Notes: generated by a model from the sequence alone, not told the origin. A stretch of DNA of 64,000 nucleotides from an uncultured bacterium (GCA_905215505.1 CAJMPU010000008.1:1-64000); one strand, 5' to 3'; counted from the first letter of the stretch, positions 32,096 through 41,394 are shown. A program made the numbers and translations.

Positions 32096-32995
32096 TTACA
32101 TATGGCGCTCCAGGAAACGGAAGGCCAGGCGGATCCAAGGACGGACTGCCACCTGCTTGTCCTCGTTGTCGACCGCGGTGTTGGCGTTGCCGAGCGAAAG
32201 GCCGTGACCGCCCTGGTCAAAGACGTGCATCTCGCAAGCGACGCCCTCCTCGGCCATGCGCTGCGCAAGCGGATAGACCTGCGCGATCGGCGCTGTCTTG
32301 TCGTCGGACACGCCCCACACAAAGGTCGGCGGCATCTGGCGCGAAACATGCGTGGTAGGGCAAATGTCGGTCAGGTGCTCATCGGTCGCCTCGCCGCCCG
32401 TCACCATCGACAGATAGTCGTTGAGCAAATCGCGCCCTGTCTTGCCACCCGTCTTGGGCACGCGCAGGTCGATGCGCGGGTCACGCGTCTGCATATCGCG
32501 CACATAGGCAAGGTCGAGCAACGGATAGCCCAGCACCACGGCGTCGGGACGAATGTCGTCCGGACGCGCCCCGGCAAGTGCCGCGAAGGGGCCGGTCTTC
32601 CACTGCGTTGCCAGCGAGGCGCAAATCATGCCGCCAGCAGAAAAGCCCACGACGCACACGCGCTTGGGATCGACATGCCACTCGTCGGCATTCGCACGCA
32701 CCGTGGCGACCATCTTGGCAAGATCTGCCTGGGGGTGCGGAAAGCTCACGTCACCCGTAGAACTTGTGACATAGTTGAGCACAAAGGCCTGGTAACCGTG
32801 ATCCAAAAACGCAAACGCCACGGGATCCTGCTCATGCGGAGCGATATGCGTAAACGCACCTCCGCCGCAGATAATCACGGCAGGGCGGCGGCCATTCGGT
32901 TTATCGGGCAGCGGTTCGGCACCCAAATACGTAAACGTCGCCGGATATTCCTCGGTCGGCTCCTCGCCCCACAGTGCATGGTTCTCGACAATCAT
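32096..32995 (-). CDS. alpha/beta hydrolase, acetyl-xylan-esterase-like
   Basis: A 299-residue serine hydrolase. It has the oxyanion-hole region PAVIICGGGAFTHIAPHE, the nucleophile elbow GFSAGG, an acidic residue in VWGVSDDKTAP and a His in FDQGGHGLSLG. It resembles BD-FAE/axe-type intracellular esterases acting on carbohydrate esters. No signal peptide. ATG at 32995 follows AAGGGAG; the frame continues upstream for over 100 codons without family similarity. It is divergent from the EIIA gene. Confidence 0.88.
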   Translation of the reverse strand: MIVENHALWGEEPTEEYPATFTYLGAEPLPDKPNGRRPAVIICGGGAFTHIAPHEQDPVAFAFLDHGYQAFVLNYVTSSTGDVSFPHPQADLAKMVATVRANADEWHVDPKRVCVVGFSAGGMICASLATQWKTGPFAALAGARPDDIRPDAVVLGYPLLDLAYVRDMQTRDPRIDLRVPKTGGKTGRDLLNDYLSMVTGGEATDEHLTDICPTTHVSRQMPPTFVWGVSDDKTAPIAQVYPLAQRMAEEGVACEMHVFDQGGHGLSLGNANTAVDNEDKQVAVRPWIRLAFRFLERHM

Positions 32996-33239
32996 ATGTG
33001 CTCCCTTCGCGCAAATTAAGCGCCATTGTTTTTCGCCTTCAAGCGTACCCCACTTGAACCCGTGACGCAGAAACACACCAGCAATAAGTTTCCCTTCAAC
33101 TGATATATCACATAATCCCAGCTCAGAGGTATCGCTGAGCAGCGTAGAATAGGGGGTGTTGACCAAGCCGCGAAACAGATATGAAACGTTTCCGGCAAAC
33201 CAAACGCGCGATATGCGCCTATTTAAGTTGGAGGCAACT

Positions 33240-33803
33240 ATGGGTCTGCTCGATTCGCTTAAGTCCACCTTCACCTCGACGGGCGAGGCGTCCGTTCCGC
33301 CCGCAGCAAGCTTCGCCACCCGCGAAGGCGTCATCTATGCCCCCGTCAACGGCGTGCTCGTCAACCTGGACGAGGTCCCCGACGAGACCATCGCCTCGGG
33401 TATGCTCGGTCAGGGCTACGGCATCGAGCCCATCACTGGCACCATCTATGCGCCCGCCAACGGTCGCATCGGCGCCACCACCGTCACCAACCACTCCATC
33501 GGCATGATCACCGAGGACGGTCTTCGCGTGTTCATCCATGTCGGCCTGGGCACCGTGGAAATGAATGGCAAGGGTTTTGCCCGCTTTGTTGAGATGGGCG
33601 ATGAGGTCAAGGCCGGCCAGCCGCTCATCAGCTTCGACCGCGACGCCATTAAGGCCGCCGGCCACGAGGACATCGTGACCGTCATCGTCTCCGAGCTCGA
33701 CCGCCTCAAGAGCATCGACCATGTCGGCGAGTCCGGTACGCTTATCGGCGGCAACCCGCTCGTCAAGCTGGGCGACCCGCTGCTGGTAGCCAAGACCAAG
33801 TAG
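33240..33803 (+). CDS. crr: PTS glucose-type EIIA (Crr-like)
   Basis: A 187-residue soluble EIIA of the glucose family. The phosphorylated His100 is in GLRVFIHVGLGTVEM and the second active-site His85 is in TNHSIGM. The flanks IYAPANGRIG and FVEMGDEVKAGQPL are typical. It accepts phosphate from HPr and passes it to EIIB domains. It stands alone, without BC domains, and could serve the EIIBC at 55974, which has no A domain. It may also regulate, as Crr does in enterobacteria (family knowledge). ATG at 33240 follows TTGGAGG. Confidence 0.92.
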   Translation: MGLLDSLKSTFTSTGEASVPPAASFATREGVIYAPVNGVLVNLDEVPDETIASGMLGQGYGIEPITGTIYAPANGRIGATTVTNHSIGMITEDGLRVFIHVGLGTVEMNGKGFARFVEMGDEVKAGQPLISFDRDAIKAAGHEDIVTVIVSELDRLKSIDHVGESGTLIGGNPLVKLGDPLLVAKTK

Positions 33804-33837
33804 CCAGGTCCCGCGCTACACAGCCAAAAGACACCAC

Positions 33838-33880
33838 GAAAAGCGCCCGCGACCATTTGGCCGTGGGCGCTTTTCGTTTG
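33838..33880 (+). terminator. terminator after crr
   Basis: Arms 33838-33852 and 33863-33877 pair almost perfectly (AAAAGCGCCC with GGGCGCTTTT), followed by TTT. Flanking A and T runs allow use from both sides. Confidence 0.88.
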
Positions 33881-33983
33881 AAAACCATCCCGTCAATGCC
33901 TTGTCTGTATAGCCCAAATGAGCCGAGCTGCTAGAATATCGAACTGTATGGATAACTATCATTCAACCGTTATGGGAGGATAC

Positions 33984-35387
33984 GTGAACCGCACCAAAAT
34001 CGCGCAGCTCTATACGCACGCCGAGTCGCTCGGTGGCCAGACCGTCACCGTTGCCGGCTGGGTCAAGTCCGTCCGCGACATGAAGAACTTTGGCTTTGTT
34101 ACGCTCAACGACGGCAGCTGCTTCCGCGACCTGCAGGTCGTCATGAACCGCGAGGCGCTCGACAACTACGACGAGATCGCCCATCAGAACGTCTCGGCCG
34201 CACTCATTTGCACCGGCACCGTCAAGCTGACGCCCGATGCGCCCCAGCCTTTCGAGCTTTCTGCCACTTCCATCGAGGTCGAGGGCGTCAGCGCCCCGGA
34301 TTACCCGCTGCAGAAGAAGCGCGCGACCGTCGAGTTCCTGCGCACCCAGCAGCACCTGCGCCCGCGCACCAACCTGTTCCGCGCCGTGTTCCGCATCCGC
34401 TCTGTCGCGGCTGCAGCCATCCACCGCTTCTTCCAGGAGCAGGGCTTTGTCTACGTCAACACCCCCATCATCACCACGAGTGACTGCGAGGGCGCCGGCG
34501 AGATGTTCCGCGTGACCACGCTCGACCCCAAAAATCCGCCCCTCACCGAGTCCGGCGAGGTCGACTGGAGCCAGGACTTCTTTGGCAAGCATGCGAGCCT
34601 CACCGTGTCCGGCCAGCTCAATGCCGAGAACTTTGCCATGGCCTTTGGCGACGTGTATACCTTTGGCCCCACCTTCCGCGCCGAAAACTCCAACACCACG
34701 CGCCACGCCGCCGAGTTTTGGATGATCGAGCCCGAGATGGCCTTTGCCGATCTGAACGACTACATGGATAACGCCGAGGCCATGCTCAAGTACGTCCTCA
34801 AGGACGTTATGGCCACCTGCCCCGATGAGCTCAACATGCTCAACAAGTTTGTGGACAAGGGCCTGATCGAGCGCCTGGACCACGTGGCAAACTCTGACTT
34901 TGCCCGCGTTACCTACACCGAGGCCATCGAGATCCTGGAGCAGGCCGTCGCCGCCGGTCACAAGTTTGACTATCCCGTGAGCTGGGGCATCGACCTGCAG
35001 ACCGAGCATGAGCGCTTCCTGACCGAGGAGCACTTTAAGCGCCCGACCTTCGTAACCGACTACCCGGCCGAGATCAAGGCCTTCTACATGCGCATGAACG
35101 ACGACGGCAAGACCGTCGCCGCCGCCGACTGCCTGGTGCCGGGCATCGGCGAGATCATCGGTGGCTCCCAGCGCGAGGAGCGCCTGGACCTGCTCGAGGC
35201 CCGCATCAAGGACCTGGGTATGAATCCCGAGCAGTACAAGTACTATCTGGACCTGCGCCGCTATGGTTCCTGCAAGCACGCCGGCTACGGCTTGGGCTTC
35301 GAGCGCCTGGTCATGTACCTGACCGGCGTGGGCAACATCCGCGACGTCCTGCCGCACCCGCGCACCGTGGGCAACGCCGACTTCTAA
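33984..35387 (+). CDS. asnS: asparaginyl-tRNA synthetase
   Basis: A 467-residue class IIb synthetase that charges tRNA-Asn. The N-terminal OB-fold anticodon domain (TVTVAGWVKSVRDMKNFGFV) is followed by catalytic motif 2 (FRAENSNTTRHAAEFWMIEP) and motif 3 (GYGLGFERLVMYLTG). GTG at 33984 is chosen since it follows GGGAGG and gives the family's usual length; ATG codons at 33948 and 33972 lack a ribosome site. Its own terminator follows at 35434. Confidence 0.95.
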   Translation: MNRTKIAQLYTHAESLGGQTVTVAGWVKSVRDMKNFGFVTLNDGSCFRDLQVVMNREALDNYDEIAHQNVSAALICTGTVKLTPDAPQPFELSATSIEVEGVSAPDYPLQKKRATVEFLRTQQHLRPRTNLFRAVFRIRSVAAAAIHRFFQEQGFVYVNTPIITTSDCEGAGEMFRVTTLDPKNPPLTESGEVDWSQDFFGKHASLTVSGQLNAENFAMAFGDVYTFGPTFRAENSNTTRHAAEFWMIEPEMAFADLNDYMDNAEAMLKYVLKDVMATCPDELNMLNKFVDKGLIERLDHVANSDFARVTYTEAIEILEQAVAAGHKFDYPVSWGIDLQTEHERFLTEEHFKRPTFVTDYPAEIKAFYMRMNDDGKTVAAADCLVPGIGEIIGGSQREERLDLLEARIKDLGMNPEQYKYYLDLRRYGSCKHAGYGLGFERLVMYLTGVGNIRDVLPHPRTVGNADF

Positions 35388-35433
35388 TCGTCGGACGCTA
35401 GCTCGCGTCGCCACACGCCAACGCTCATCGCGC

Positions 35434-35469
35434 AAGCGTCTCTCGACATCGGTCGAGAGACGCTTTTTT
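35434..35469 (+). terminator. asnS terminator
   Basis: A 14-bp perfect stem (35434-35447 with 35452-35465) with a 4-base loop and a TTTTTT run. Confidence 0.93.
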
Positions 35470-35645
35470 CAACGGTATCCGTCAAGCTTTTGGCAAGGTT
35501 TTGGTCAGTTAGGTAGGGTTGTTGAAAACTCGACCCGCCGTTTGCCGACGACTACCGACCGCCCGGAGCGTCCTGCACCCCTGGGAAAGCCCCGCGCCCT
35601 AGGCTCCATACCGTCGCCACCCAAAACGGAAAGGACGTGGACGCC

Positions 35646-36431
35646 ATGACCGAAACCGCTGTTGAAACTTACGAGACCACGACGAGGGGCGCCGCCTCGA
35701 TGGCAGCCTATCGCGCCGTTCGCATCCTGCAACTATTAAGCGAAAACACCGGCGAGGACAAGGCCATGCTTTCCGATGAGTTGATCCGGCGTCTCGCCCA
35801 TCCCGACGACCCCGCCCGCATGCCCATCTCGGCGGCGCGGCGCAGCATCTACACCGCCATCTCCGCACTTCGCCATGCCGGATACGAAATTGAGTACAAG
35901 CGCGGCGTGGGCTATCGACTCTTGACCCGTCCGCTCACCGACGAAGAGATCATCCGGCTCCACGGCATGGTCATGCGCAACCGCTCCACGCCCATCGCCA
36001 TTCGAAAGAGCATAGCGCAGCACCTGGTCGCCATGGCGAGTGCCGACGTTCGCGGCTACCTCGATGCACCCGAGCCTGCTCCAAGCGCAGGCGACAAATC
36101 CACCAAGGCCACACGCACGCCCGTCAAGCGCATCGATGCCTGCGAGCTCATCGAACAGGCCATCGACCACGGAACCACGGTGAGTTTTGATATTTCGAGT
36201 GTCACGGCACGCGGAGAGGTCGAAGTGGCACGGATGACACTCCGGCCCTTTGCCATCAAGCAACGAGACGGCATCTCGTATTTGCTGGGAACGGTCTATG
36301 ACGCGCGAGGCGCCGACGACACGCTGCGTACCGTTGAGATCGGCCGCATGAGAAACGTCACCACACGTCTCCTTGACGGCAAGAAGCTCTTCGCCGTCCT
36401 GGACGAGGACGATGCCTCCTCCGCCGCATAA
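35646..36431 (+). CDS. HTH transcriptional regulator with WYL-like C-terminal domain
   Basis: A 261-residue protein. Residues ~15-90 form a winged helix (YRAVRILQLLSENTG, then ISAARRSIYTAISALRHAGY, EIEYKRGVGYRLL), the N-terminal layout of WYL/DeoR-type regulators. The C-terminal ~100 residues (VSFDISSV, TLRPFAIKQRDGISYLLGTV) fit a WYL domain, which senses ligands or nucleic acid. ATG at 35646 is 10 bases after AAAGGA; a GTG 9 bases earlier is too close. It precedes the ABC transporter operon by 160 bases and may control it (inference from position). Confidence 0.85.
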   Translation: MTETAVETYETTTRGAASMAAYRAVRILQLLSENTGEDKAMLSDELIRRLAHPDDPARMPISAARRSIYTAISALRHAGYEIEYKRGVGYRLLTRPLTDEEIIRLHGMVMRNRSTPIAIRKSIAQHLVAMASADVRGYLDAPEPAPSAGDKSTKATRTPVKRIDACELIEQAIDHGTTVSFDISSVTARGEVEVARMTLRPFAIKQRDGISYLLGTVYDARGADDTLRTVEIGRMRNVTTRLLDGKKLFAVLDEDDASSAA

Positions 36432-36500
36432 GACCCTCCGCCGCCCATTCGACTACCCGTACCGCCCATCCGATTCTGTATTAAAAAACCCGCCAGGCTG

Positions 36501-36528
36501 TTGTAAAAATGGACATCAGCGCTACTAT
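36501..36528 (+). promoter_or_regulatory. candidate promoter of the ABC transporter operon
   Basis: TTGTAA (36501-36506) and TACTAT (36523-36528), 16 bases apart, about 60 bases before the lipoprotein gene. Confidence 0.45.
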
Positions 36529-36591
36529 AGTTCCACTTGCACTTTGTCCCAGTGCAGTGTTTCCAGCCATTTCTATACTGGGGGTAATGAT

Positions 36592-37572
36592 ATGAAGGAC
36601 ATCACCATCAGCCGCAGGAGCCTTCTGGTCTCTGCCGGCCTGCTCGCGCTCGCTCCGCTCGCCGGATGCGGCGGCAACTCTGGTTCCGGCTCCGCTGCCG
36701 CCGGTTCCGACTACACCGTCGGCGTTCTACAGCTCACCGAACACTCCGCACTCGACGCCGCCAACGACGGCTTTGTCAAGGCCATCAAGAAGAGCGGTCT
36801 CAAGGTCAAGATCGACCAGAAAAATGCCCAGAACGACCAGTCCACGTGTAAGTCCATCGCCGACAAGTTTGTGGGCGACAACGTCGACCTGATCTACGCC
36901 ATCGCCACGCCTGCCGCGCAGGCCGCCGCCGGCGCCACGGCCGATATCCCCATCGTGGGCTGCGCCATCACCGACTACGCCGCCTCCGGCCTGGTCCAGG
37001 ACAACGACAGGCCCGGCACCAACGTCACCGGTGCCTCCGACCTCACCCCGGTCGCCGAGCAGCTCGAGATGATGCAGAAGGTCCTGCCCGATGTAAAGAA
37101 GGTCGGTCTGCTCTACTGCACCGCCGAGTCCAACTCCGACGTCCAAATCAAGGCCGCCAAGAAGGAACTCGGCAAGCTGGGCCTGGAGTACACCGACTTC
37201 ACCGTCTCGAGCTCCAACGAGATCCAGTCCGTCGTCGAGTCCGCCGTGGGCAAGGTCGACGCGCTCTACTCCCCCACCGACAACACCATCGCCGCGGGCG
37301 CTTCGCAGGTGGGCCAGATCTGCAAGGAAAACAAGCTTCCCTACGTGACTGGCGAGGAGGGCATGTGCATGGCCGGTGGCCTGTTCACCCTCTCCATCAA
37401 CTATAAGGACCTGGGCTACGCCGCGGGCGAGATGGCCGTTAAGATCCTGAAGGGCGAGGCCAAGCCCGAGGATATGCCGATCAAGCACCTCTCGAGCAAG
37501 GACCTGGTCGTCGTCAAGAACGACGAGATGGCCGAGGCCCTAGGCATCGACCTTTCCGCTCTGGACGAGTAG
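36592..37572 (+). CDS. ABC transporter substrate-binding lipoprotein (ABC.X4 / TrpX type)
   Basis: A 326-residue lipoprotein. The signal peptide has the basic start MKDITISRRSL and a lipobox LAGC with Cys26 as the lipidated residue, then a Ser/Gly linker. The mature part (YTVGVLQLTEHSALDAANDG, TPAAQAAAGATADIPIVGCA, PTDNTIAAGASQVGQIC) matches the ABC-sub_bind family that includes TrpX. Ligand unknown; aromatic amino acids are one possibility in this family. ATG at 36592. First gene of a three-gene operon with permease and ATPase. Confidence 0.9.
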   Translation: MKDITISRRSLLVSAGLLALAPLAGCGGNSGSGSAAAGSDYTVGVLQLTEHSALDAANDGFVKAIKKSGLKVKIDQKNAQNDQSTCKSIADKFVGDNVDLIYAIATPAAQAAAGATADIPIVGCAITDYAASGLVQDNDRPGTNVTGASDLTPVAEQLEMMQKVLPDVKKVGLLYCTAESNSDVQIKAAKKELGKLGLEYTDFTVSSSNEIQSVVESAVGKVDALYSPTDNTIAAGASQVGQICKENKLPYVTGEEGMCMAGGLFTLSINYKDLGYAAGEMAVKILKGEAKPEDMPIKHLSSKDLVVVKNDEMAEALGIDLSALDE

Positions 37573-37643
37573 CGCCATGCGCGGTAACGCGTCTAGGGCC
37601 CGCACGCGCGCCACAGCCGCGTTATTCAATATCTGAGTCCTTG

Positions 37644-37676
37644 GGGCGAACGCTAAAGACCGGCGTTCGCCCTGCT
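37644..37676 (+). terminator. intra-operon hairpin between binding protein and permease
   Basis: Perfect 10-bp stem GGGCGAACGC / GCGTTCGCCC (37644-37653 with 37663-37672) followed by TGCTTGTTT, a weak U tract. It probably lowers expression of the permease and ATPase relative to the binding protein. Confidence 0.6.
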
Positions 37677-37776
37677 TGTTTCGGATGAGACAAAACATCC
37701 GTCCGCAGCTCTTTTATGCATTGGTACCGCTATTATGGAAAATCACGTGTCCACCCTATCCTAGGAGGTATGAAGC

Positions 37777-38700
37777 ATGCTCATTGCATTGCAGGGCGCC
37801 GTTTCGCAGGGCGTCCTCTGGGGCATTATGGTGCTTGGCGTGTTTATCACGTTCCGCCTGCTCGACATCCCCGATATGACCTGCGACGGCAGCTTTGCCC
37901 TCGGCGGCTGTGTCTGCGCCGTGCTCATCGTCAATAACAACGTCGACCCGCTGCTCGCCGTGCTGGCCGGCATGTGCGCCGGCGCCATCGCCGGTGCTGT
38001 CACGGGCATTCTGACCACCGTCTTCGAGATTCCCGCGATCCTCGCCGGAATCCTCACCCAGATCAGTCTGTGGTCCGTCAACCTGCGCATCATGGGCAAG
38101 TCCAACACGCCCATCCTCGCCAAGGGCACCATCTTCTCGTCTGTTAGCAACATGACGGGCCTGCCGCAGTCCACCGTCGCCATCATCCTGGGCATCTTGC
38201 TCGCTGTGGCTATCGTCGCCATCCTGTATTGGTTCTTTGGCACCGAGATCGGCTCGGCACTGCGCGCCACCGGCAACAACGAGTACATGATCCGCGCCCT
38301 GGGCGTCAACACCAACTCCACCAAGATGATCGCGCTGGTGCTCTCCAACGCCCTCATCGGCCTTTCGGGCGCGCTCATCTGCCAGAGCCAGAAGTACGCC
38401 GACATTGGTATGGGCACCGGTGCCATCGTTATCGGTCTTGCCGCCATTGTTATCGGCGAGGTGCTCGGCCGCCTGCTGCCCGGCGGTCTCACGCAGTTTA
38501 GCGTCCGCCTGGCCTCCGCCGTCTTTGGCTCCGTGGTCTACTTCCTCATCCGCGCCATCGTGCTGCAGCTGGGCATGGACGCCAACGACATGAAGCTGCT
38601 CTCCGCTGTGATTGTCGCCGTGGCCCTGTGCGTGCCCGTGGTTTGGGAGCGTTACAAGCTCCGCAGCTCCTACACGAGGGGAGATGAGGCAGATGCTTAA
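37777..38700 (+). CDS. ABC transporter permease (branched-chain-type fold)
   Basis: A 307-residue integral membrane protein with about 8-9 hydrophobic segments. It starts MLIALQGAVSQGVLWGIMVL and has DIPDMTCDGSFALGG and ATGNNEYMIRALGVN, conserved in permeases that pair with ABC-sub_bind proteins. ATG at 37777 follows AGGAGG by 8 bases. Its last bases overlap the ATPase start by 8 (ATGCTTAA), so translation is coupled. Confidence 0.92.
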   Translation: MLIALQGAVSQGVLWGIMVLGVFITFRLLDIPDMTCDGSFALGGCVCAVLIVNNNVDPLLAVLAGMCAGAIAGAVTGILTTVFEIPAILAGILTQISLWSVNLRIMGKSNTPILAKGTIFSSVSNMTGLPQSTVAIILGILLAVAIVAILYWFFGTEIGSALRATGNNEYMIRALGVNTNSTKMIALVLSNALIGLSGALICQSQKYADIGMGTGAIVIGLAAIVIGEVLGRLLPGGLTQFSVRLASAVFGSVVYFLIRAIVLQLGMDANDMKLLSAVIVAVALCVPVVWERYKLRSSYTRGDEADA

Positions 38701-39487
38701 GCTCTCGCACGTCAAGAAGACCTTTAACAAGGGCACCGTCACCGAGAAGCGCGCGCTCACCGGCGTCGACCTTACCCTCAACGACGGCGACTTTGTAACT
38801 GTGATCGGCGGCAACGGCGCCGGCAAATCCACGCTGCTCAACATGATTGCCGGCGTATATCCGCTCGATTCGGGCGTTATCGAGCTCGACGGCACCGACA
38901 TCTCGCGCCTGAGCGAGTCGCAGCGCGCCAAGTACCTGGGCCGCGTGTTCCAGGACCCTATGCGCGGTACCGCTGCCGACATGCAGATCGCTGAGAACCT
39001 GGCCCTCGCCAAGCGCCGCGGCCAGCGTCGCGGTCTTTCGTGGGGCGTCACCAAGGCCGAGAAGGACGAATACGTTGAGTTGCTCAAGCGCCTGGACCTT
39101 GGTCTGGACACGCGTCTCAACGCTAAGGTCGGTCTGCTCTCGGGCGGCCAGCGCCAGGCACTCACCCTGCTCATGGCCACGCTCACCAAGCCGCGCCTGC
39201 TGCTGCTCGACGAGCACACCGCGGCCCTCGACCCCAAGACGGCATCGAAGGTGCTCAATCTGACCGAGGAGATCGTCGACGAGAACCACCTGACCACGCT
39301 CATGGTCACGCACAACATGAACGACGCCATCCGTCTGGGCAACCGTCTGATCATGATGCACGAGGGCCATGTGATCTACGACGTGGCCGGCGACGAGAAG
39401 AAGTCGCTCACCGTGGCCGACCTGCTGCAGAAGTTTGAGGAGGTCTCGGGCGGCGAGCTCGCCAACGACCGCATGCTGCTGAGCTAA
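38693..39487 (+). CDS. ABC transporter ATP-binding protein
   Basis: A 264-residue ATPase. Walker A GGNGAGKST, Q-loop region GRVFQDPM, signature LSGGQRQAL, Walker B LLLLDEHTAALD and the H-loop TLMVTHNM are all intact. It powers uptake with the permease at 37777 and the lipoprotein at 36592. ATG at 38693 is preferred over the in-frame ATG 9 bases upstream. The stop codon is inside the start of the family B repeat at 39486. Confidence 0.93.
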   Translation: MLKLSHVKKTFNKGTVTEKRALTGVDLTLNDGDFVTVIGGNGAGKSTLLNMIAGVYPLDSGVIELDGTDISRLSESQRAKYLGRVFQDPMRGTAADMQIAENLALAKRRGQRRGLSWGVTKAEKDEYVELLKRLDLGLDTRLNAKVGLLSGGQRQALTLLMATLTKPRLLLLDEHTAALDPKTASKVLNLTEEIVDENHLTTLMVTHNMNDAIRLGNRLIMMHEGHVIYDVAGDEKKSLTVADLLQKFEEVSGGELANDRMLLS

Positions 39488-39530
39488 AACCTGCCAAAAA
39501 GGGACAGGTTTATTTTGGCAGGTTTTATCT
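39486..39530 (+). repeat. short interspersed palindromic repeat, family B copy 3
   Basis: AAAACCTGCCAAAA and TTTTGGCAGGTTTT form a perfect hairpin around AGGGACAGGTTTA. It begins at the stop codon of the ABC ATPase gene. Relatives: 10741 and 12690. Confidence 0.85.
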
Positions 39531-39541
39531 GCATAAACGTC

Positions 39542-39582
39542 AAAACCGCCGCAAAGGGGTCAGGCACCTTTGTGGTGGTTTT
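39542..39582 (+). repeat. interspersed hairpin, family A copy 1
   Basis: AAAACCGCCGCAAAGG...CCTTTGTGGTGGTTTT around GGTCAGGCA. Family A (CAAAGGGGACAGGCACCTTTG type) has five copies here: 39542, 42161, 44895, 46908 and, inverted, 48618. They resemble REP/RAYT-associated repeats of other bacteria; no RAYT transposase gene is in the window. Confidence 0.85.
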
Positions 39583-39696
39583 CGCATATCATATCGATAT
39601 TCCGATATTCAACCAGGCTCAACCGCGAGGCGCCCCATTCGCGCCCAGCCACCATCGTTATATAATCAGCAAAAACATGCGGGAGAGGAGCGGCAC

Positions 39697-40965
39697 ATGT
39701 CATTGCGAGACTGGCTATTCGGCACCGGCGAGGACCCACAGGGCAGACCGACAGAAGAGTCCCTTGCACCCCTCGGCGCCACCGAGCTCGCACGAATCGA
39801 GGAGGCGTCCACCCGCTCCCTCGCGCTGCGCAGCGGCGAACGCTTGGCCGCCGCCGTGGATCAGCTCGTCCCGCTCGGCGCCACCTGGGGCCAGGCGGCG
39901 GCCACGCGCGGGCTCGCCGTCGTGAAGTTCCCCGAAGGCGTCACATGGGCCGACCTCTGCGTGAGACAGTCCGACGGCTGGAACCTGCTCTCAAGCTTCA
40001 ACAAGGAGACGGGCAAGTTCAACAAGATGGCCGGCATCAAGCAGGCGGGACTACAGCCCCAAGCCGTCGCCAACATCGCGCTCCAGAGCGCGGCGGTGGC
40101 CGTCGGCATGGCCTACATGAACGAGATAAACGACAAGCTCGAAGGCCTGCAAGAGGGAATCGAGGAGATTCAGCGCGTCATGGAGCGCCAGCGTGATGCG
40201 AGGCTCAAGGCTGGCTACGACGCGCTCTACCGGCTCTCCCTGAACCTCGGGGAATCCGCCACCACGGAGGGCAAGTTCACCGTCGGGCTCCAGGTCATCG
40301 AGGACGCCACCCGCGCCGCCGAGGAAGCGTGGAACTACCAGCTCTCCGAGATCCAGAACCTCACGGAGACACTCGCGAGAAAGAAAAAGCTGGACGAGAA
40401 GGAGATCGCCTCCGAGATAACCCTTCTCCAGGAGAAGGAGCGTCGCGCGGTCCTCGCGTTCCAGCTCATGCTCATCGCCCAGCAGGTCGGTATGCGCTTC
40501 GAGAGCGACTACACCGCAGCCCGCATCAAGAAGAACAAGAAGATCGTCGAGAAGTGCCTGGGCGAGCACGCCCAGCGCCGCGAGGAGTACCGCCGTATGC
40601 TCGGCAAGAAGGTCTCCAAGCTCGGCGGCCCCGTGCTGAAGCTTGCGGACGCCGCGAAGGACGAGGGCTACGAGGCCGCGAATGTCATCATAGGAGTGCT
40701 CCACGAGGTGAGCAGGCAGACAGCCCGCCTCAACCCCGTCGAGATGCGTAAGAAGGCCAAGGAGGCCAACCGTACGCACAAGGCCCTCATCATGGACTCG
40801 CTGGACACGGGCAACGCCGTCCGCCAGCCTGCCGAAAACTACGAGGATGAGCTAGACGAGCTCGACTTTGCCTTCAACCAGGCCGACACAGTGGTCATCG
40901 AGGACGGCCAAGTCCGTCTCTTCGTCACGGGAGACGTCGATAAGGGTGAGGATAAGGCCGAGTAG
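39697..40965 (+). CDS. coiled-coil protein of unknown function
   Basis: A 422-residue cytoplasmic protein that I do not recognise. Residues ~1-110 are mixed. Around 120-140 is a hydrophobic helix (AVANIALQSAAVAVGMAYM), at once followed by NEINDKLEGLQEGIEEIQRV and a long, highly charged coiled coil to ~350. The C-terminus is acidic. A hydrophobic hairpin before a coiled coil recalls helical pore-forming or membrane-associating proteins, but this is only a shape argument. A TATAAT box at 39661 and GAGAGG before ATG at 39697 support expression. It is bracketed by palindromic repeats and a broken wall-anchor gene, so it may be an acquired cargo gene. Confidence 0.75.
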   Translation: MSLRDWLFGTGEDPQGRPTEESLAPLGATELARIEEASTRSLALRSGERLAAAVDQLVPLGATWGQAAATRGLAVVKFPEGVTWADLCVRQSDGWNLLSSFNKETGKFNKMAGIKQAGLQPQAVANIALQSAAVAVGMAYMNEINDKLEGLQEGIEEIQRVMERQRDARLKAGYDALYRLSLNLGESATTEGKFTVGLQVIEDATRAAEEAWNYQLSEIQNLTETLARKKKLDEKEIASEITLLQEKERRAVLAFQLMLIAQQVGMRFESDYTAARIKKNKKIVEKCLGEHAQRREEYRRMLGKKVSKLGGPVLKLADAAKDEGYEAANVIIGVLHEVSRQTARLNPVEMRKKAKEANRTHKALIMDSLDTGNAVRQPAENYEDELDELDFAFNQADTVVIEDGQVRLFVTGDVDKGEDKAE

Positions 40966-41057
40966 CCCCCCACCAACCTGCGCCGCCGCGAGCGGGCCAA
41001 GCTACCAACCTCGGGTCCTCCGCGCCATGCCCGCGTCCGCGCGGGTGCGTTCCGCCT

Positions 41058-41264
41058 GTGGGCATCTGTGCCGTACGCCGCCGGTCGCGCCCGCGCGTGC
41101 CCAAGCCGGACACGTCGACCACCACGACCACGCAGGTCACCACCAAAAAGACGGCCGGCAAGCTCGCCGCAACGGGGGATCGCACGCTTGTCATGGTCGG
41201 CGCGTGCCTCATCGGCGGCATCGTCATCATCGTTCTGGGCATCATCTGGAAGCGCCGTCGCTAG
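41058..41264 (+). pseudogene. C-terminal remnant of a sortase-anchored surface protein
   Basis: About 68 residues are readable: a Thr-rich wall-spanning stretch (TSTTTTTQVTTKK), the sorting motif variant LAATGD, a hydrophobic helix VMVGACLIGGIVIIVLGIIW and the basic tail KRRR. This is the typical C-terminus of an LPXTG-type protein. The N-terminal signal peptide and body are missing; the frame stays open upstream to ~40966 but is not protein-like. Terminator at 41320. Probably the end of a gene whose front was replaced by the coiled-coil gene region. Confidence 0.7.
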
Positions 41265-41319
41265 ATTACGCCACGTGGCCTACATCCCGTACTATTCAAA
41301 CCTTATACCGAGCGCAGAA

Positions 41320-41349
41320 GCCCGTCCGAACATGATCGGACGGGCCTTT
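41320..41349 (+). terminator. terminator after the wall-anchor remnant
   Basis: Perfect stem GCCCGTCCGA / TCGGACGGGC (41320-41329 with 41336-41345) followed by CTTTT. Confidence 0.88.
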
Positions 41350-41394
41350 TGGTGGGTATCATGGATGGACGTATCTTTAGGAGGTTCCCCCTAC

